DNA of 64,000 nt, taken from positions 238,991 to 302,990 of the forward strand of contig JXTB01000098.1 in the NCBI GenBank assembly GCA_002914805.1. The letters run 5' to 3'. The notes beneath the pieces are model-generated. The model was not told the DNA's origin, made no database searches, and worked only from the letters and a program-made list of their open reading frames with translations. This stretch comes from Parasponia andersonii (lineage: Eukaryota > Streptophyta > Magnoliopsida > Rosales > Cannabaceae). A program made the translations under genes and the position numbers. Below, in pieces: positions 1-11,589 of the stretch (position 1 is the first letter of the stretch; the number at the start of each line of letters is the position of its first letter).

Positions 1-1832
1 AGCTAAGAGGACCATTGCCTGATATTTCAAAGATGCCATCCTTAAGAGAGTTAGATGTGTCTAACAATAAGTTAAATGGTACTTTACCAGAAAGTGTTGG
101 CACGCTCTCTAATCTTGAGGTCCTTGATGTTTCCACGAACTCCTTTACTGGAGTTATCACTGAAGCACACTTGGAGAAACTTTCCAAATTGAGGCAGCTC
201 GACTTATCTTCGAACTCTTTGACGTTGAAATTCACATTCAACTGGATTCCTCTTTTCCAACTTCAGGAACTTAAATTGGGATCTTGCGAACTAGGTCCGC
301 AGTTCCCATCATGGCTCCATACCCAGTCCAATATTTCATATCTTGATTTATCTAGTTCTGGGATTTCTACTCCCATTCCTAACTGGTTTTTCAATCTAAC
401 TTCCAAATTATATTATTTGGATCTCTCTTTCAACTTTATCAACTTCACTTTGCCAAACTTTCCACTGCAATCTAATAATTTTCCTTTTGTTGATTTAAGC
501 TCCAACCAGTTCCACGGGTCTATTCTACCTAATTCCCTTTTCAATGCAACCATGTTGAATCTTTCCAACAATAGCCTCACAAGATTTGGGCCTCTCTTTT
601 GCACTCTACTAGATGGGATAACAACCATTCTTGACTTTTCTAGCAATCTGTTATCTGGAAGTCTTCCTGATTGTTGGTTTCGTTTAAATAATTTGGAAGT
701 TCTCAAATTGGATAACAATAAATTTTTCGGGGTGATCCCAAGCTCAATGGCTTCACTATATGAACTTGAAACACTTCAACTGAGGCACAATAACTTGTCC
801 GGAAATTTGCCGTCATTCTTGAAGAATTGCACTAGACTGAGAGTTCTAGATGTTGGAGAGAACAACTTGGAAGGAACAATACCGACATGGATTGGGGAAA
901 GTCTAACAGATTTGGAAGTCCTTCAACTAAAATTTAATAGGTTTCATGGTACGATACCATCAAATCTATGTCATCTTCAATCTATTCGGATGTTGGACAT
1001 TTCCCAAAATAGGATATCTGGAGTTGTTCCATCCTGTATCAACAATTTCACCTACATGGTTGAGAAACCAAAAGAAGAAGACGAATTATATTTTCCTAAA
1101 TCAATTTCAGTAGAATATACTTTAGGCCATTCTATTTCTGGATCGTATGATAATAAGGCATTGGTAAGATGGAAAGGAAAAGATTATGAGTACCAAAAGA
1201 TTCTTGGATTGTTGAGAGTCATCGATCTTTCAAGCAATAGATTGATTGGAGGGATTCCTAGTGAATTAGCAAATCTTGTGGAACTAGCTCAATTGAACCT
1301 GTCAAGGAATAATCTGAGTGGAGCCATCCCCCACGAGATTGGGAACTTGAGTAAACTAGAATCACTAGATTTATCCCACAATCATCTTTCTGGTGATCTT
1401 CCCATGGGTTTGGCCAAAATCTCTTCATTGAATTACTTGGACCTATCATATAACCACTTCTCCGGAAGGATCCCCACAAGTACTCAATTGCAGAGCCTCA
1501 ATGCTTCTTCGTATGTTGGGAATCTTGGACTTTGTGGACTTCCTCTCTCGTCAACATGCCCAGGAGACGGAACATCCCAGGAACCTGATCCGAACTCCAT
1601 TGATGACGAAGGAAACTACGATGAAAATGATTCAAAATGGTTTGACATGTCATGGTTTTACATGGGACTTGGAGTTGGATTTGCTCTTGGATTTCTTGGA
1701 GTTTGTGGAACTCTGTTTCTCAACTCTAAATGCAGACTTGCTTATTTCCGGTTCTTGAATTACTTGGAAGATTGGCTGTACGTGATGATCAACATAAGAA
1801 CATCAAGATGGAGGAGATGCCTTTGGAGCTAA
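1..1832 (+). CDS. Leucine-rich-repeat receptor-like protein (RLP1), 3' part, 5' end outside the window
   Basis: A plasma-membrane receptor-like protein without a kinase, of the Cf/EIX2 family. Such proteins sense apoplastic ligands and signal through co-receptors such as SOBIR1 and BAK1 (family knowledge). The frame is open from the first complete codon at 3, so the gene is cut by the window edge. An internal TTG or ATG is not the true start. About 18 LRRs of the LxxLDLSxNxLxGxIP type are visible. Fourteen precede a non-LRR island of about 40 residues containing KALVRWKGKDYEYQ, and four follow it, which is the classic C1-C2-C3 layout. Then come the LGLCGLPL cap, an acidic Asp/Glu-rich stretch, a transmembrane helix with GxxxG spacing (GLGVGFALGFLG) and a short basic tail ending in RRCLWS. 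No break is seen. It is paralogous to the pseudogene at 16406-24364. The ligand cannot be inferred. Confidence 0.93.
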   Translation, partial: LRGPLPDISKMPSLRELDVSNNKLNGTLPESVGTLSNLEVLDVSTNSFTGVITEAHLEKLSKLRQLDLSSNSLTLKFTFNWIPLFQLQELKLGSCELGPQFPSWLHTQSNISYLDLSSSGISTPIPNWFFNLTSKLYYLDLSFNFINFTLPNFPLQSNNFPFVDLSSNQFHGSILPNSLFNATMLNLSNNSLTRFGPLFCTLLDGITTILDFSSNLLSGSLPDCWFRLNNLEVLKLDNNKFFGVIPSSMASLYELETLQLRHNNLSGNLPSFLKNCTRLRVLDVGENNLEGTIPTWIGESLTDLEVLQLKFNRFHGTIPSNLCHLQSIRMLDISQNRISGVVPSCINNFTYMVEKPKEEDELYFPKSISVEYTLGHSISGSYDNKALVRWKGKDYEYQKILGLLRVIDLSSNRLIGGIPSELANLVELAQLNLSRNNLSGAIPHEIGNLSKLESLDLSHNHLSGDLPMGLAKISSLNYLDLSYNHFSGRIPTSTQLQSLNASSYVGNLGLCGLPLSSTCPGDGTSQEPDPNSIDDEGNYDENDSKWFDMSWFYMGLGVGFALGFLGVCGTLFLNSKCRLAYFRFLNYLEDWLYVMINIRTSRWRRCLWS

Positions 1833-3060
1833 AAGGTTAGTACTTTTCCAATTATAGTATTCTTCATGAAATATTTAATTTCTTATACCTTCATAGAAAA
1901 TAGAAGTTATGTGTAGATCTTTCCTTTACTTTCCACATATATCAATGCATTTAATCTTTGTTAATTGGATTGAAATTTATAGATCAAAATTGGATTTTCT
2001 AAGAAATAAAAACAAAGTCTCTATTACACTAACTCTCATATGTATCTTAATGCGTCTATAGTATATATTACTTGTGTATGATGTACATCGATGCTTGCAT
2101 ATATATATGTGAATATATGTATATATATACGCTCATAAATATATACATATATATATGATCTGACGGGCTTCTTTCAACTCTTCAAATAAGATTGATGTGT
2201 CTTATCTTCCTACTGCAGATTTTTGAAGATTTGTAGTCTTGAATCCTGTTTCATTTCCGGAATGAGTGAATAAGCTAGAAAAAATCGTAGGTAATAAGAT
2301 TTGTACTTGGCTTTGTTACGTGTTAGATTTTCAAATGCATCAGTAGCAGATCATGGACAGGGCTTTGTGATAGAATCTTCTCGTTTCTTCCTGTTTGCTT
2401 ATGTTGGTATTTTTCTTGTTTCCTTTCTTCCGTTTTTGCTAAGTGAAATACACTGTTGTATCAGATAAGGTTGAATGTACTTGTACCAATGTTTATATGA
2501 TTGAGTTTTACCTTTTATCTCTTGTTAATGTTTGAAGTTTTATTTTTATAATTTTCATTTTATGTCCTAATTGATTAGTTTAATCATCCTAATATTTAAA
2601 TTTTTTAAGTTCTGTAATTCAAACAATTTATAGAAACCTAGAATCTTGGTAGAAGGACTACTTAAAAGTGACATAAATATAAAATTCATATGTAAAGATA
2701 CAAATGCTCAAGCACCGAATGAAGAATGATGTCAAAATTCAAGTATGGCGCATATGTATTTAACCCCTTTAGTAGTATTAACCTAATGAGATCATTTAAA
2801 GGGATCTTATGGGTACGTAGGGCACAACTATTAATGTATCTAGCTAGTATCAACCGTGAGTGTTACTAAAATGTTGAGTTTATCATATCTATCATACTTA
2901 GTCAACTTTTATATGTATGGTTTTATTTAATTTTATCTAAACATTCAGGAAAGACTACTACCAGTACTTTACCACAAAACAATATACAGAACATATGTTG
3001 GATAAGAAATTCACAATTATATTTGGTATAATAACAAAAATATCCTCTATATACTATAGG
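1833..3060 (+). other. 3' flank of RLP1 with a candidate 3'-UTR intron
   Basis: Three bases after the TAA stop a GTTAGT donor begins at 1836, and a pyrimidine-rich CTACTGCAG acceptor ends at 2218, so a 3'-UTR intron is plausible. The same layout and sequence recur after RLP2 (24365-25700), for example the block around CTGACGGGCT and the CAG acceptor. This shows that the duplication unit included about 1.2 kb of downstream DNA. No other gene is visible here. RNA-seq would be needed to confirm the intron. Confidence 0.5.
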
Positions 3061-3116
3061 GCTTTATACAAAAAACATTGAAAAATCCAAGATTTATTTA
3101 GAAACAAAATAGAGAA

Positions 3117-3360
3117 ATTTAGGTAGATGACCAATATTTTAAATTTGATTAAGTAGATGTTCACTTTTTAAATTTTATAACTAAATGTCCAGGTATATAT
3201 ATTTTTACACTTGATAGACTACCAATTTCAGTTATTATACTGAAATATATTGGATATATAATTTTTTATACTTAGTATATAAAATTTTATATTTAGTATA
3301 TAAATATATATATTGGACATTTTGTTATAATATTTGACAAAGAGATATTTACTTAAATTG
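3117..3360. repeat. MITE-like inverted repeat, family C copy 1
   Basis: The left end (AATTTAGGTAGATGACC) and the reverse complement of the right end (CAATTTAAGTAAATATC) match. The inner arms, each with an AATGTCC and ATATAT core, also pair. A second diverged copy lies at 5587-5825. There is no coding capacity. Exact ends and target duplication were not resolved. Confidence 0.55.
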
Positions 3361-3399
3361 AGCGAAAAATTTGGTCACATTTCTATAGGACACTTAGAA

Positions 3400-3680
3400 A
3401 TATATTATTTTTTAAAAGTTTATCTAAAAATAGAACTTTTCAAAAATAGTTAGAACAATGCCACATTTTTTTTCAAAATTGACTTTTGAGAGATACTTGA
3501 GGTAACTAATTGGATTACTTGGGGTAACTAATCGAGTTATATGAGGTAACCAAATTTATTAGCTCAAGTAACTTAACTGATTACCTCAAATACTTTATTA
3601 ATTTATAAAAAACAATATTTTTCTAAATATTATTAAAATGATATTTTCTAAAAATAAAATCCGAGAGTTCTCAATACAAT
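3400..3680. repeat. Dispersed repeat D copy 1 with a 22-bp phased core
   Basis: From 3499 four successive 22-base units begin with GAGGTAAC-like words (GAGGTAACTAATTGG, GGGGTAACTAATCGA, GAGGTAACCAAATTT, CAAGTAACTTAACTG). The same 22-base phasing appears at 8423-8510. The flanks (TTTTCTAAA/TATTTTTC words) also match between the copies. Noncoding. Confidence 0.6.
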
Positions 3681-3927
3681 TTTATTATATAAAATCAAAA
3701 TTTTCCAATATTATATACATTCTGGTGATATGCTTAATTTATTTCTTCAATTTTTATAATTAATATGTTCTATGACGTGGAAATAAGATGGCCCACTTGT
3801 TAGCTAATCATCCTTTTGTTATCGCTAGCGATATTGGCTGGGTTAACTCTTGTCTTTTATTTATCTTGTCGTCAATTTTAGACGACCTTATTTGATCTTT
3901 TTTTCTTCAAAAAAAAAAAAAAAAAAA

Positions 3928-4578
3928 CTTATTAGCACCCTTAGTCCTTATACTTTGGGTGCCATGACATATTGAATCTGTTAGTTTCACTAGTAAAATG
4001 TCACATAACAGACATATAACTTGTTTTAGAACATAAAAAAAATTAATTAAAATAATTTTAAAACATTACCCAAAAAAAAAAGAAAAAAGAAAAAAACCCA
4101 CAACTTTCCTTTCTCAAATTATCCCTCTTCTTCTTCATTTTCATATACAACAAAAAGTCATAAAGTGGGGAAAAAAAAAGAAAGAAAAACCTCAACCTAA
4201 ATAAATGAAAATTGAAGACAAAACCTATAACCGAGTTCTATGAAAACAACAAGTTTCCAAAACCCAAATACGTATTAAGCTGTTCCTAAAGTCCAAAACA
4301 ATGAGATGAATAGGACGTACGGAGAATAGATAGTTTTTTTTTTTTTTTTTTTCTTTTCGTATTTCTATTTTTTGTATTGAAACTTTGAAAATTTTTAATG
4401 TTTTATATGAGTCACGTGTATGTCATGTGACATTTTAACTGAGAAATTAACAGTGTTTGGCTCGAGGACTAGTGCTGCATACAAACTCGAAACTTGGGGA
4501 TTTAAATGTTAAAAAATTAAGTTTGAAGATCAATATACCAAGGTACTTAGAGTACGAGGACTAATGATGCTAATAAGT
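3928..4578. mobile_element. Non-autonomous foldback/MITE element, about 650 bp
   Basis: The left end reads TTATTAGCACCCTTAGTCC. The reverse complement of the right end reads TTATTAGCATCATTAGTCC. Similarity continues for about 50 bases inward on each side. The interior is A- and T-tract rich, with CACGTG and CATGTGACA words but no ORF. The superfamily is not determined, because I could not define a clean target-site duplication. Confidence 0.55.
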
Positions 4579-5586
4579 CAAAAAAAATACTCTTTACATT
4601 AGCAATTTAATACAAATTTTAGCCAAATGTGCTTTATTTAGTAAAAATTGAATAAAAGAAAATTATTATTCGTTTAACCTTATAACAAATAGATATACTC
4701 AAAAGCACAAAAAAAAAAAAAAAACAAATGCTGAAGGGCTAAAGGAAAAGGAAAAGAAAAAAAAACTTATCTAGATAATTGAGACAAAAGGGGAACAAAA
4801 TATTCTTTTTGAATGAAAAAAAAAGTGCATATTGCAAAATTTGAGTTTTAATAAGGGCAAATGGGTAATTTGAAACCCAATGGAAAACTTATAATTAAAG
4901 ATTTTTAGAATATTTTAACAAAAATATCTAGATTATTAAAATAGTGTGCTACAATAATCAGAAATTATTTATAAAGGCCTCAAAATTTTCATCTTCTCAT
5001 AAGAGAAATCCCCGAAAATACAAAAAACACCTAAATTTGCCAATGCTCACCATCGACGCTGGACTAACGTGCCATCCCGTGTAAAAGAGCACCCGTCAAT
5101 GGTCAGAACCCGACCAGCCACACTAGAAACGGATCTCCAGTGACCGAGATCCAAGACTCTGAAGTTACATCCTCCAGTGTGGTTTTCCAGCAAATCGTTG
5201 TCTCGCCTCACTGTAAGCACGTGCAGCTTCCTTTCGCCATCGCTCACCTCCTCCAAGTGGCTTCACGGCTTAACTCGCCGCCGATAAAATTTTCACCATT
5301 TTTATCGTTTTACTAATGTTTGTAAAAAGTGATATTTTATAAATTTTTCGTTAGGTAATTATTTTATCCGAGGTAATTATATGAGGCGAAAGAGAGTTAA
5401 AAATCATGAATAATTACAATTGGTAGAAGTTTAAATGATATCCGGAAGCATATTAATTTTCAAATTGAAAAATATAGTACTTTTCTAATTTAGAACGAAA
5501 AGTGATATTTTTGCAAAACTACATAGTGTTGCACTGAAGTCTGTTACTTTTCATTTTGGGTCTTGGGCTGAGATTAGAAAATTGTT

Positions 5587-5825
5587 AGAGAAATTTAGAT
5601 GAAAGACCAATATTTTAAATTTGATTAAGTAGATGTCTACTTTTTAGATTTTATAGTGAAATATCCAAGTATATATATTTTTACACTTAGTACATATGTT
5701 TATCGACCAATTTTAGTTACTGTACTGAAATGTACTAGGTATATAAAGTTTTACACTTGATATATAAACATATATACCGGACATTTTGCTATAATATTTG
5801 ACAAAGGGACTGTACTTAAATTTGG
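5587..5825. repeat. MITE-like inverted repeat, family C copy 2
   Basis: It aligns along its whole length with 3117-3360. Shared words include GACCAATATTTTAAATTTGA, ATATATATTTTTACACTT, and GGACATTTTG followed by TATAATATTTGACAAAG. The two copies have diverged by substitutions and small indels. Noncoding. Confidence 0.55.
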
Positions 5826-7414
5826 CCCAAATTTTAGTCATACTTCTATATGGCCAAAACTATTACTTTCCAAAATATTATTGTAAAAATGACATTTTTA
5901 CAAATAATAGTGAAGTTGATACTTTTTCAAATATTTTTGAGAGTGATATTTTCCTAAATAATTCTGTGATAATGATATTTTCTGAAATATTTTAAGAAAG
6001 TGATATATTTGTAAATAATCAGCAAATGATATTTTTCTAAATACTTTGGAAAAATGGACATTTTTCAAATTAATTCCAAAAAGAGATATTTTTGTAATTC
6101 TCATATTTAAAGCCCATTAAAGGCTTGTGATCTCGAAATTGAATTCTGATTTCAATTTTGGATTTATTTCAATTTTGGATTTAGTGAGGTTGAGAAACGA
6201 ATTTTGATATTTAATATCGCTATGTTTTAAAATGGCACAAATTTTGAGACTTGTGAATAGTGTCATTTTAAGTGCCACGGGGCGGTCCCGCACCGAACCT
6301 ACTTTTGACAAAGTATATGTCTAATCTAGCTTTGGAGGCTTTGAATTTAGTGGTGACCTCCGTTTCTCTATCTAAAACTCCGATGGAAAAGTCACTGTCT
6401 CACGTGAGCTTACTGGGGTCCCAAAGATACCGTTTGAGCACTCAAGTGATCAACGAGAGTTTCTTTGAGCGTCGTTAACTTGATATAGATACCATTTTGA
6501 GGTAAAAGTTCAATTACATGGTTTTATACTTATTTTGATTTATGATTACATTATATTTGATTTATGATTACATTATAATTGATTTATGAAGATTCATGAA
6601 TTTTACGATAATCGATAAATTGTTGAAGCACATTGGATTATACTCGGATTAGATTGTGTGGAGTTTTATACATATTTTTAAATTATGATTATAGGATAAT
6701 GCAATGGTGTAGTACTCATGTTATAGTAAATCCCAGAATAATACCAAGTAGTATTTTTAAAGGATTATTTGATGAATATTTTGCATGGTTATTACATACC
6801 CTGTTACATGTTGTACATATCATAAGATCACATACTTGAGTTCTATTATTGCATTATGGTAGTTTAGATTGTTGGCGAGTTGCCGCAGTGCTAGGTGAAA
6901 AACTTAAGCTCCTGCGTAGGTTTTGGCTTATACACTTATGGGTAGTGTCAGGATGCTGGGTACCTCTGCTACAGAGGTATTACAGTGCCATGATAGGAGA
7001 ATGAGAGCTCACACATTTATATTGGTTAATGTGTGATATGTATAAATACGTGTTTTTAGATTTAGTTTTGAATACGTGATTATTTTTGGTATTAATTATT
7101 TTACAAACTTAGTTTATAGAGGGATTTTGGAAAAAGTATTAATCATGCATGTTTAATAAAATTGCATCCATTCAAAAAGGTAATTGAATTTTTATTGAAC
7201 ATGCGAATGCTCATCCCCCTACTTCTCTCACTTTCAGGTATTTGACTATTTGAGGTAATCATTTTAATGAATAGATAAGTTGTACATCTTGTGTTTGTAG
7301 TTCTACTCTTAATTTCTAGTGGGTATCCATAATCTATTAACTTCCTTTCTTTATTCAATTATTTAGCCAAAATTAGTAAGTAGATGTATGAGGATGATTT
7401 TATTGTTAATTTGA

Positions 7415-7690
7415 GAACTTAATTCTTTGTAAATTATTTTGGATATTAGACAAAAGTTTTCAATTGACTTAATTTTACCAAAATTTATGATTTCTCAATA
7501 AGTATCCAAATAGAGCAATGCAAAAGGGCACCAATAGTACCCAGCACCACAAGAACTTAATTCTTTGTAAATTATTTTGGACATTGGACTAAAGTTTTTA
7601 GTTGAATTTATTTTACCAAAATTTATGATTTCTCAACAAGTATCCAAATAGAGCAATGCTAAAGGGCACCGGTGGTGCCGAATACCACAA
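7415..7690. repeat. 138-bp direct tandem duplication
   Basis: Two consecutive units begin GAACTTAATTCTTTGTAAAT at 7415 and 7553, a period of 138. Both contain TTTACCAAAATTTATGATTT and end in a GAGCAATGC terminal word plus a GGGCACC palindrome. The unit therefore spans a MITE target site and the MITE's own left end, so the duplication post-dates that insertion or arose during it. Confidence 0.8.
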
Positions 7691-7834
7691 TCATATGTCT
7701 GTATTTTACTGGATAATTTAATTAATAAACTGAGTCTCACATGGGCTCCACATGAATTATAATTATGATTAGTGAGTAACAGACTGATATATTATTATGT
7801 TGTTGGGCACCACTAGTGCTCTGTAGCATTATTC
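7651..7834. mobile_element. Mutator-type MITE with 9-bp target duplication
   Basis: The terminal inverted repeats are about 33 bases. The left end is GAGCAATGCTAAAGGGCACC and the right end in reverse complement is GAATAATGCTACAGAGCACT. They are flanked by identical 9-base direct repeats ATCCAAATA at 7642-7650 and 7835-7843. A 9-base duplication with long terminal repeats fits non-autonomous Mutator-like elements (family knowledge). There is no coding sequence. Confidence 0.75.
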
Positions 7835-8289
7835 ATCCAAATAAGAGAGTTGAAGATTTTCTTGAATTTTAAAAATGGCAGTTTTCTTAAGTAAATATAA
7901 ACTAATAAGAGTTTCAAATGATTATGGAATTCATAATAATTTATGGAATAAAATGAAATTATCTGATGCTTATGTACTTCTGAATTTTATAAAATTAATA
8001 TTTTATTTTATCTCCCCTTATATTTACTAAAAGTCACGGCCTTAGATTTTCGGTCGTGACATATATGATATTATTTCTCACATCATATTCTTAATAAATG
8101 ATACCCAACTAAGAAAAGAAGCATTGAGGTGAATCACCATAGTTCTCACAAGGTTGGCTTTAGATAACTAATCCAACTCAAAAACTTAAAATTGGGATGT
8201 GTCTTAACAATAGTATTTTATTGGGTTTTTTTTATTTATAAAATTATAGGTCTAAAGTATGACAAATTGAAAATTCTCAGATAGGCTGA

Positions 8290-8620
8290 GTTTTTTTAAA
8301 AAATTCTAGATTGATTTATAAAAACATCATTTTTTATAAGTTTTTTTAAGAAGACGACATTTTAAATAAATATTTAGAAAAATATCATTTTTTTTCAAAA
8401 GTGGTATTTTTCAATGGTGCTTGAGGTAACCAATTGAGTTATTTGGAGTAACCAATCTAATTATTTGAGATAACCGGTAAAGTTATCAAAGCTAACTTGA
8501 TTGATTACTTCAAATATCCCATCAGTTAATAGCAAATAGTATTTTTCTAAGTACTTTTAAAAGTGGTATTTTTCTAATTAAATTCAAAAATTTTCATACA
8601 GTTTCAAAATCCAAGTATTT
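8290..8620. repeat. Dispersed repeat D copy 2
   Basis: Same architecture as 3400-3680: 22-base units from 8423 (GAGGTAACCAATTGAG, GGAGTAACCAATCTAA, GAGATAACCGGTAAAG, then a variant) between TATTTTTCTAA-rich flanks. Noncoding. Confidence 0.55.
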
Positions 8621-9046
8621 TCAATTTGTTTTTTGAAAACTTAGTATAAAAAATCAAATTCTCTCTATTTTATTCTAATTAACATTGCTACTACATATGT
8701 GGACTTATTAGATAAACAAAGTGTCCAACATGGGCGTATCAAATTGATATACTTTATAAAAAAATGGTTAATTTTATAAAAAAAATATATCAACTAAAAA
8801 AAGGTCATTTATAAAAACAAATTATAAAATCGGCCTTTTATCAAACAAGTGTAAAAAGCGGCCATTATTTAAATTTATCTAAAAAGAATAAAAAGGTCAT
8901 TTCTTACAAATGAGAAGAGATCTCTTGTAACAAAGTAGTGAGTTGGAAATGTGGAAATTTATGAGTTAAGAATAAACTAAACTCATTGTGCTTGACTTCT
9001 GAGCTCGATGTAGCCCAAGTAACCGAAGTATGCTAGGGGCGGCCCA

Positions 9047-9079
<33 letters not shown>

Positions 9080-9081
<2 letters not shown>

Positions 9082-9574
9082 GCACCAATCCAGTAGGTAT
9101 TTTTTTTTTTTACCTATACATAGGTATCAATTTGGCCAATGAAAATTTAGCATGCACATTTTTTTATTGTAAAAAGTAAGAGAGAGAAGGAGCATTAATG
9201 ATGCACGTCTTTTCATGCAGTTCATTGTAGCCATTGGATCACTATTAGATGGTGATCCAATGGCTAAAAAAAAAATACCTATCCATAGGTAAAGAAAAAA
9301 AATACCTATTGGATTGGCAACCTATATATATAGGTTGCCAATCCAATAGGTATTTTTTTTCTTTACCTATGGATAGGTATTTTTTTTTAGCCATTGGATC
9401 ACCATCTAATAGTGATCCAATGGCTACAATGAACTGCATGAAAAGACGTGCATCATTAATGCTCCTTCTCTCTCTTACTTTTTACAATAAAAAAATGTGC
9501 ATGCTAAATTTTCATTGGCCAAATTGATACCAATGTATAGGTAAAAAAAAAAAATACCTACTGGATTGGTGCCC
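9080..9574. mobile_element. Near-perfect 495-bp palindrome: head-to-head MITE dimer (family A)
   Basis: Two copies of a roughly 245-bp MITE sit back to back around GGCAACCTATATATATAGG at about 9328. The outer ends are GGGCACCAATCCAGTAGG and its complement, embedded in (TA)n tracts. The arms are almost identical (one substitution, ATAGGT versus ATTGGT, plus A-run length). Each arm also holds its own small stem (GCCATTGGATCAC ... GTGATCCAATGGC). It would fold into a very long hairpin. Single copies lie at 15523, 27621 and 36439. Confidence 0.9.
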
Positions 9575-9586
9575 ATATATATATAT

Positions 9587-9621
<35 letters not shown>

Positions 9622-9734
9622 AAGGAGATTAGAAAGTTCTTGCATGTGGTATCGTTTCTAGCGATCAGTCTTTACAAAACCAAAAGCCCTAAAGATAGTC
9701 GAACTTAAAAAAAAAAAAAAAAAAGAAAGAAAAG

Positions 9735-11260
9735 CCATGGAAGAGAAAAAAAGAAAAGAAAAAAAAAAGAAAATGAGGGATAGGTAGGAGAAAGAGTGGG
9801 AAGGGCACATACAAAATAAATATAAAGGATATATTAGGAAAAATTAAGGGTATAGAAAATAGTAATTAAAAATAAATTTTAATTAAAGGAGTGGATTCTA
9901 AAATAATGTAGAGAAAATAGATGTCAATTGAAGCTAACTCATTTGGTCTTAGGATTCTTGAGGATGTATGGAAAGAGGATGTATGGAAAGAATGTATGGG
10001 AAGAGAGGAGAATTTATACTATTAGATATTTTTTGCACGTCTTTTCATAGTAAAACATTCGGAAATAAAAGTATCAAGTAATGTGTATTTATTTTTTTTT
10101 CAACTACTCAAATTATAGTAGCCGTTAGATCCTGATTCAACGGCTAAAAAATTTATAAAAATACATATTATATTGAGAATCAATGTATATAGTAGATAGA
10201 TGAACGCAAATAGAAAACCATGCATGTTGTTATAATGCTTCAGATTCCCTATATTGACAGAGGACGTGGATATTTTTATGGACATCTCCATATTCACATT
10301 ATCTTATTTTATTGACTTTTTTCTTTAGCGAAGAATATGTCAGAACTACATAAGGGCTAAACCTTTATCCTTATGAAGAGTATGTAAACAACTCCTATGA
10401 GGACAGCCCACAACTCTAATGTATTAATTCCAATTCTTTTCTCTCACTAGATTCAAATTTCGCAATTCCTTTCTTGACAGTTTTACTTTGCTTCGTAAGG
10501 GATTTTGTTTTCAATGATTATTGACTCTCACTTAATTAATAAGTCTCTAGTATGTTTGATCTAAAAAGAAAAAGGAAGAAATCCATGGAAGAGAAGAATA
10601 GGAGGAATACGTGGGAAAATGGGTGAGAAGAGAATAGTAACTAAAGTTTAAATTTTAATTAAAGAAGTAGTTTTTAAAATAATTTAGAGAGACTAGATAT
10701 CAATTGAGACTAACTCATTTGGTCTTAAGATTCTTAAGAGTGAGAGAAGAGAGAGAGGCTCAAATCCTAGTTAAACAAGTTTATGTATACAAATATTTTT
10801 TTTGCCCCTCTATAAGTATTATTTTACTTAATTAAGATCAATTATGCACATTTTTCATAGTAAAAATTGAAGAGAAAAAATTATTAAATAATATGTTTTT
10901 ATTTTTATTTTTTTTCTAACTATTCAAATTATGTTAGTTATTAGATCAATAATCCAGCAACTAAAAAAAATCTATTAAATTAGAATCTATATATATATAT
11001 ATATTTGACTAAGGAATGCCCACATAAAACCTTACCGGTTGTAATGATCTTGCACATTCTCTATATTGACAAAGGACGCGGATATTTTTATGGACATCCC
11101 TACATTCACATTCTCTTATTTTATTGACTTTTTTCTTTAGTAGAGAATATATAAGAACTACATAAGGGCTAAACTTTTATCCTTATGAAGAGTATGTAAA
11201 CAACTCCTACGAGGACAACTCACAGCTCCAATGTAATAATTCCAATTTTTTTTCTCACCA
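9735..11260. repeat. Two tandem copies of a SINE-containing block (9735-10447 and 10583-11260)
   Basis: Both blocks start CCATGGAAGAG, share CTAACTCATTTGGTCTTA and ATATTTTTATGGACATC, and end in ATTCCAATT followed by a T-run. The third copy is 34731-35483 in the other segmental duplicate, so the doubling is specific to this copy. Within the block, CTAACTCATTTGG followed about 40 bases on by GGCTCAAATCC resembles the A and B boxes of a tRNA-derived SINE (inference). Confidence 0.6.
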
Positions 11261-11589
11261 CTTTCGATTTGCGAGTAGCTATAGAGTATTATATATAAAT
11301 TTAATTGTGGATTTTCCATCATAATGGAAGATATATAGTTTCATTTTCGATGTCTAATACAAAATATTGTCACCTTTGCCATCGATTCATCGGTAAAATA
11401 TTAATCTTTCAGATTTCAAATTAGTGTTAATTAGTAAATTAACTAGAATAATACAATGCAACTTTAGTGTCTTCCCTTTGTGTTTGATATTTAATATTAC
11501 TATGTCTTTTTTTTTATTTCTAGATCACTAGATAGGATTTCCTTTTCCATTGGTTAGGTTTGGAGATCATCTTACATCGAGATCAGATT

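Larger units (their letters stand above)
4850..8061 (-). mobile_element. Degenerate LTR-type element (minus orientation), related to 36348-38958
   Basis: The right end (GGTCTTAG-like word, ATTTT, then GTCGTGACA at 8061) matches the end of the 36348-38958 element over about 80 bases. Further blocks also match, including TTAGCCAA followed by AGATGTAT and the CTTTCAGGT block. On the minus strand the end reads TGTCACGACC, a normal LTR 5' terminus. The left boundary is not found and is set only approximately, near GGGTAATTTG. Other repeats have inserted inside. No retroviral-type ORF remains. Confidence 0.4.

Noticed and set aside
5047-5256. Minus-strand 69-codon frame in a locally GC-rich segment
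   Set aside because: No family resemblance. The segment sits where the related LTR (36720-37020) is also GC-rich, so it is probably LTR leader sequence.
9249-9527. A 92-codon frame and its mirror on the other strand
   Set aside because: It is produced by the palindromic MITE dimer, and the protein is itself a mirror of MITE sequence.
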